A stretch of 21,566 nucleotides of DNA. Source: Nephromyces sp. MM_2019. Its lineage: Eukaryota > Apicomplexa > Aconoidasida > Nephromycida. Position 1 is the stretch's first letter, and each line of letters opens with the position of its first letter. Below are positions 19,301 through 21,566 of the stretch, in pieces. The notes under the pieces were generated by a model. It did no database searches, was not told where the DNA came from, and saw nothing but the letters and a program-made list of their open reading frames with translations. The translations under genes and the position numbers were made by a program. The DNA lies in contig JADHZB010000957.1 of assembly GCA_015657535.1 (NCBI GenBank), positions 1 to 21,566 on the forward strand, read 5' to 3'.

Positions 19301-21300
19301 ACGGCCTTCTGATATCCACCAACACTCTACCTCTTTCGGCTAGTAGAAACTTTGAAGATGGTGGAATAGAGGCAGCTGATGCTATGATAACTCAGCGTGA
19401 AGATGGAGAGATTCTGAAGGGAAACACTTCTTCATCGTTTCTAGTAAACAGCGATTTCAAGCTTGAGAGAAGCTCTGCAGGAGAGGAAAACTTCTTTTTT
19501 GAAGATTTTTTCAATGAAGATGTTAGCAGGCCTAATGGGTATAGCAATAGCGAGTTTATCACTTTGGATGATTTCTGCATGATGACGAATATGACGGAGA
19601 TGACCGATGTTCAATTGCATGCAAATGCCTCCACTTTGTTGAGTTTAGCCCCTGAAATCAGCATTTCGGAAGGTGAAGGAGATCGTGAGATGAAGATGTA
19701 TGCTGATGCTGTTTGTGAAGGTGCAAGAGGAGATAGCCCTTTTCATGGTTCTCTATACTCTCTCAATGATGCAGGAGATGTTTTCCTGCACAGTAGCAGC
19801 AACAGTAGCAGCGTTTCTTACATTGAAGGAAAAAACTTGGAAGGAAAAGCTTGCGATAATTTGGGAAAGGGAGTATCTCCTTCTGCTGATGATTTTTTGT
19901 ATAATCTAGACTGTTTTCGCGGTAGTAATGCAGGCGGAGAAATCTGTGTGCGGAAGAGTGAAAGCGCTATTCCGAAGGTATCTACACCGATTACTGTCGC
20001 TACGAATAGGTCGACGACTATCACGCCCTTCTCGATGATGTCGGATCTTCAACTCTTGCAACAAGCCCGTAAGTTGGGAAGGGGAAGATTTTGTGGAGAG
20101 TGCGTGTGTGTTGGTATGTGTGTGTGTTTCAGGGTGTTAAGGTATGTATGTGTGTGTTTCAGGGTATTTAGCTCTTGCTGTTGTTCTAGATACAGTCCTT
20201 TATATAGCTGTGTGTGCGTTTACCTATAATCAGTGTGTGCACCACATATAAGCCGCACAGATTGCTTGCGAATACCGGTGTTTTGCAAGTTAAGATACTC
20301 TCTCCGATGTTTTTGCTGATACACACTTGCTTCATCTTGCTACTCCGTGCTGTTCGCTCTTATCTTATGGTTTTTCAAGCCTCTTTCGCGTGTGTGTTTC
20401 ATATTTAATACATCCTTTCTGCTTCCTTTTATTTGCAATCTTATTTGCGAGTTTTTGCACCTCCAAATACCTCAAAATGATGTTTTCTGCCCCTTTTTGA
20501 ATGCGAAATTTCTCCTCTTCACAGAAGGCTTTACGCCCAACAATTCTGCTTCTCTCCCTTCCTCCTCTAATCTTCCGGAGGAGTTCTCAGTTTTTCCGAC
20601 CAAAGAAACTCCCCCCCCGCCTCCACCTCCTCCAATCATTCCATTCTCTTTCCCAGACGCTGCTTCAGTTCCAGTTCCCGAAAGCCCTACTTTGTTGGCA
20701 CACACACAGGATAGTGAAGATGCTGGCAAAATCTCTCTAGAGGGCGGTGTTGGCATGGCGTCTTCTTGTGATGTTGTAGACGCTGGTATAGACAGTGGAA
20801 TGAATAGCTCTTTTGCTGCTGATACTGAAGCTGTGACACTAGGAGAAAGCATGTGTGCTGCATTAGAAACAGTTTCTGAGACGAATGTTGGATTGTCAGT
20901 TGAAGGCTTTGAAGAAGAGCTTGAAGTTATGGCGTTAGCCAGCGATCTGAGGAATGCCTTACTTTCTGGAGAGCCCATCTCTGTTCTTCAAGTGGTTAAT
21001 ACATTGATTACTAAGCAAAATCACCTAGTGAACTCAATAGCTGGAGGGAGCCATAAAATAGCTCACGCGAGTAATCTTCAGTGTGCAAATAGAGGTGATT
21101 CAGGGTTTGCTTACAACCTAGGTTATGGTGAAGCTGCTAATGACTCTGCTGGTAGTACAGGTATAGCTATTGCCGGTGATAGTATCGGCAACCCAAGCTC
21201 TCTGTTTAGCACTACAAAGCTTGGGGAAGATGGGAAGGGTGACGATTTGATAGGGTCTTCTGTAAGGTCGATATCTGCCAGGAAAACGAGTGGTGGGTTG
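16309..21300 (+). CDS. Large protein with three CCCH zinc fingers, 3' end outside window
   Basis: Exon 1 is 16309-20068 (1253 codons plus one base). Exon 2 starts at 20525 and ends at 21261 (GTAAGG donor) or 21300 (GTGAGG donor), both phase 0, so about 1500 residues are visible. The ATG has A at -3 and an in-frame TAG 14 codons upstream. Three CCCH fingers are clustered: C274-C282-C288-H292 (Cx7Cx5Cx3H), C309-C317-C323-H327 (same spacing) and C346-C357-C363-H367 (Cx10Cx5Cx3H). The lead-ins are KTKIC, KTKMC and YKTELC, the last matching the tristetraprolin-family lead-in, so single-stranded RNA binding and mRNA regulation are likely. The rest is low-complexity and probably disordered: a 24-base tandem repeat at residues 96-119, Ser/Gly/Pro-rich stretches, an acidic-aromatic patch near 1061-1093 and Pro8 in exon 2. 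A helical stretch near 1380-1430 is the only other likely fold. No gene name can be assigned. Confidence 0.93.
16594..16665 (+). repeat. In-frame 24-base tandem repeat, three copies
   Basis: Three 24-base units at 16594, 16618 and 16642 encode AHAAP(Y/H)TG three times (residues 96-119). The first and third units are identical at the base level and the middle one differs by a single T-to-C change, which indicates recent expansion. Confidence 0.95.
20069..20524 (+). other. CCCH gene intron (456 bases, phase 1)
   Basis: It begins GTAAGTTGG after the codons for LQLLQQA and ends CTCCTCTTCACAG. The one base left over from exon 1 and the two bases starting exon 2 form a Gln codon, and the frame then reads GFTPNNS. 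Read through, the intron gives a Cys/Val-rich tail to a stop at 20227-20229, typical of translated noncoding sequence. The downstream open frame's Leu/Phe-rich start (from 20347) is likewise intronic. Confidence 0.88.
20113..20170 (+). repeat. Tandem GGTATGT-(GT)n-TTTCAGGGT repeat inside the intron
   Basis: Unit 1 (20113-20140) and unit 2 (20141-20170) each contain a donor-like GGTATGT, a GT run and an acceptor-like TTTCAG followed by GGTGTTAA or GGTATTTA. Between the AG of unit 1 and the GTATGT of unit 2 lie nine bases (20133-20141) with the layout of a microexon. Confidence 0.85.
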
Positions 21301-21566
21301 GTGAGGGGTGGAAAGTGTTGGGGGGTTCTGTTGAGGGTGGTGGTGAGTTGTGTGTTGGTTTTGATAGCTGTGGTGGTAGTGGAGGAGGGTTGGAGTGTTG
21401 CCATCGTTGTGTGTATTCCTTCTATATTGAATGTTTCTCTAGATTGTTTTTTTTCGTTATAATGATATTAATCTTTTCCTCTTTTAGATATTTGTCTGTT
21501 CTGCATATTCGTGCTTTTGTCGTTATGATCTTCAAGTTTATATTGATTATCTTGGTTTTCTTCAGT
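21301..21566 (+). other. Probable second intron of the CCCH gene, running to the window edge
   Basis: The sequence turns abruptly G/T-rich after 21300 and then T-rich. Possible acceptors are CTTTTAG at 21481-21487 and TTTTCTTCAG ending at 21565. After the first, the phase-0 frame stays open to the edge but is Cys/Phe/Tyr-rich like translated intron, so I favour the second. The following exon would then start at 21566 or beyond. Confidence 0.55.

Noticed and set aside
20347..20523. Apparent Met start with a hydrophobic, signal-like N-terminus ahead of the exon 2 frame
   Set aside because: This segment is the T-rich end of the intron, and a good acceptor at 20524 joins exon 1 to exon 2 in phase.
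20472..20978. 168-codon minus-strand open frame
   Set aside because: It is antisense to exon 2 of the CCCH gene; its Gly run mirrors the Pro8 stretch.

Overview
The window is nuclear DNA of a eukaryote, most likely an apicomplexan close to the coccidians; I cannot name the species. The basis is a spliced SUMO-conjugating E2 (UBC9) whose residues look more apicomplexan than animal or plant, GT-AG introns of about 350-460 bases, a very large single-exon-dominated CCCH zinc-finger protein full of low-complexity sequence, long gene-poor flanks, and many short GT/CA tracts. The long CAG-encoded homopolymers typical of Eimeria coding regions are absent. By eye the base composition is roughly 40% GC, higher in coding exons and lower between genes.

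Layout. 1-5.5 kb has no gene I can identify. Its + strand is T/G-rich, with several hydrophilic minus-strand open frames that composition alone could explain and one GC-richer island at about 5.3-5.5 kb. 5.5-7.2 kb is A/T-rich and holds the 3' flank of the next gene. 7232-8481 (minus) is a complete three-exon UBC9 gene that I reassembled from splice sites; it encodes 163 residues with the catalytic cysteine at position 93. 8.5-12 kb is upstream of UBC9 and contains a purine-rich imperfect tandem repeat, short open frames and A-rich + strand sequence. A GC-richer patch lies at 12.03-12.45 kb. 12.45-15.85 kb is mostly T-rich on the + strand and ends in a 190-base degenerate CA tract. 15.85-16.3 kb is the leader of the last gene and contains a duplicated pyrimidine/GT/AG acceptor cassette. 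16309 to the right edge (plus) is a large gene for a protein with three CCCH zinc fingers: one 3.76-kb exon, a 456-base intron, a second exon, and then a splice into sequence outside the window.

How the parts relate. The two confident genes are divergently oriented and about 7.8 kb apart. One builds the SUMO conjugation machinery and the other is probably an RNA-binding post-transcriptional regulator; nothing in the sequence links their functions. In both genes the introns and flanks are T/G-rich on the sense strand. Extending that rule gives a testable transcription map: rightward transcription at the left end, converging on UBC9 near 5.5-6.5 kb, and a divergent initiation zone near 12-13 kb. 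The most unusual structures are repeated '(GT)n-pyrimidine-CAG' acceptor modules, once in the leader and once inside the intron of the CCCH gene; the second contains a potential 9-base poison microexon.
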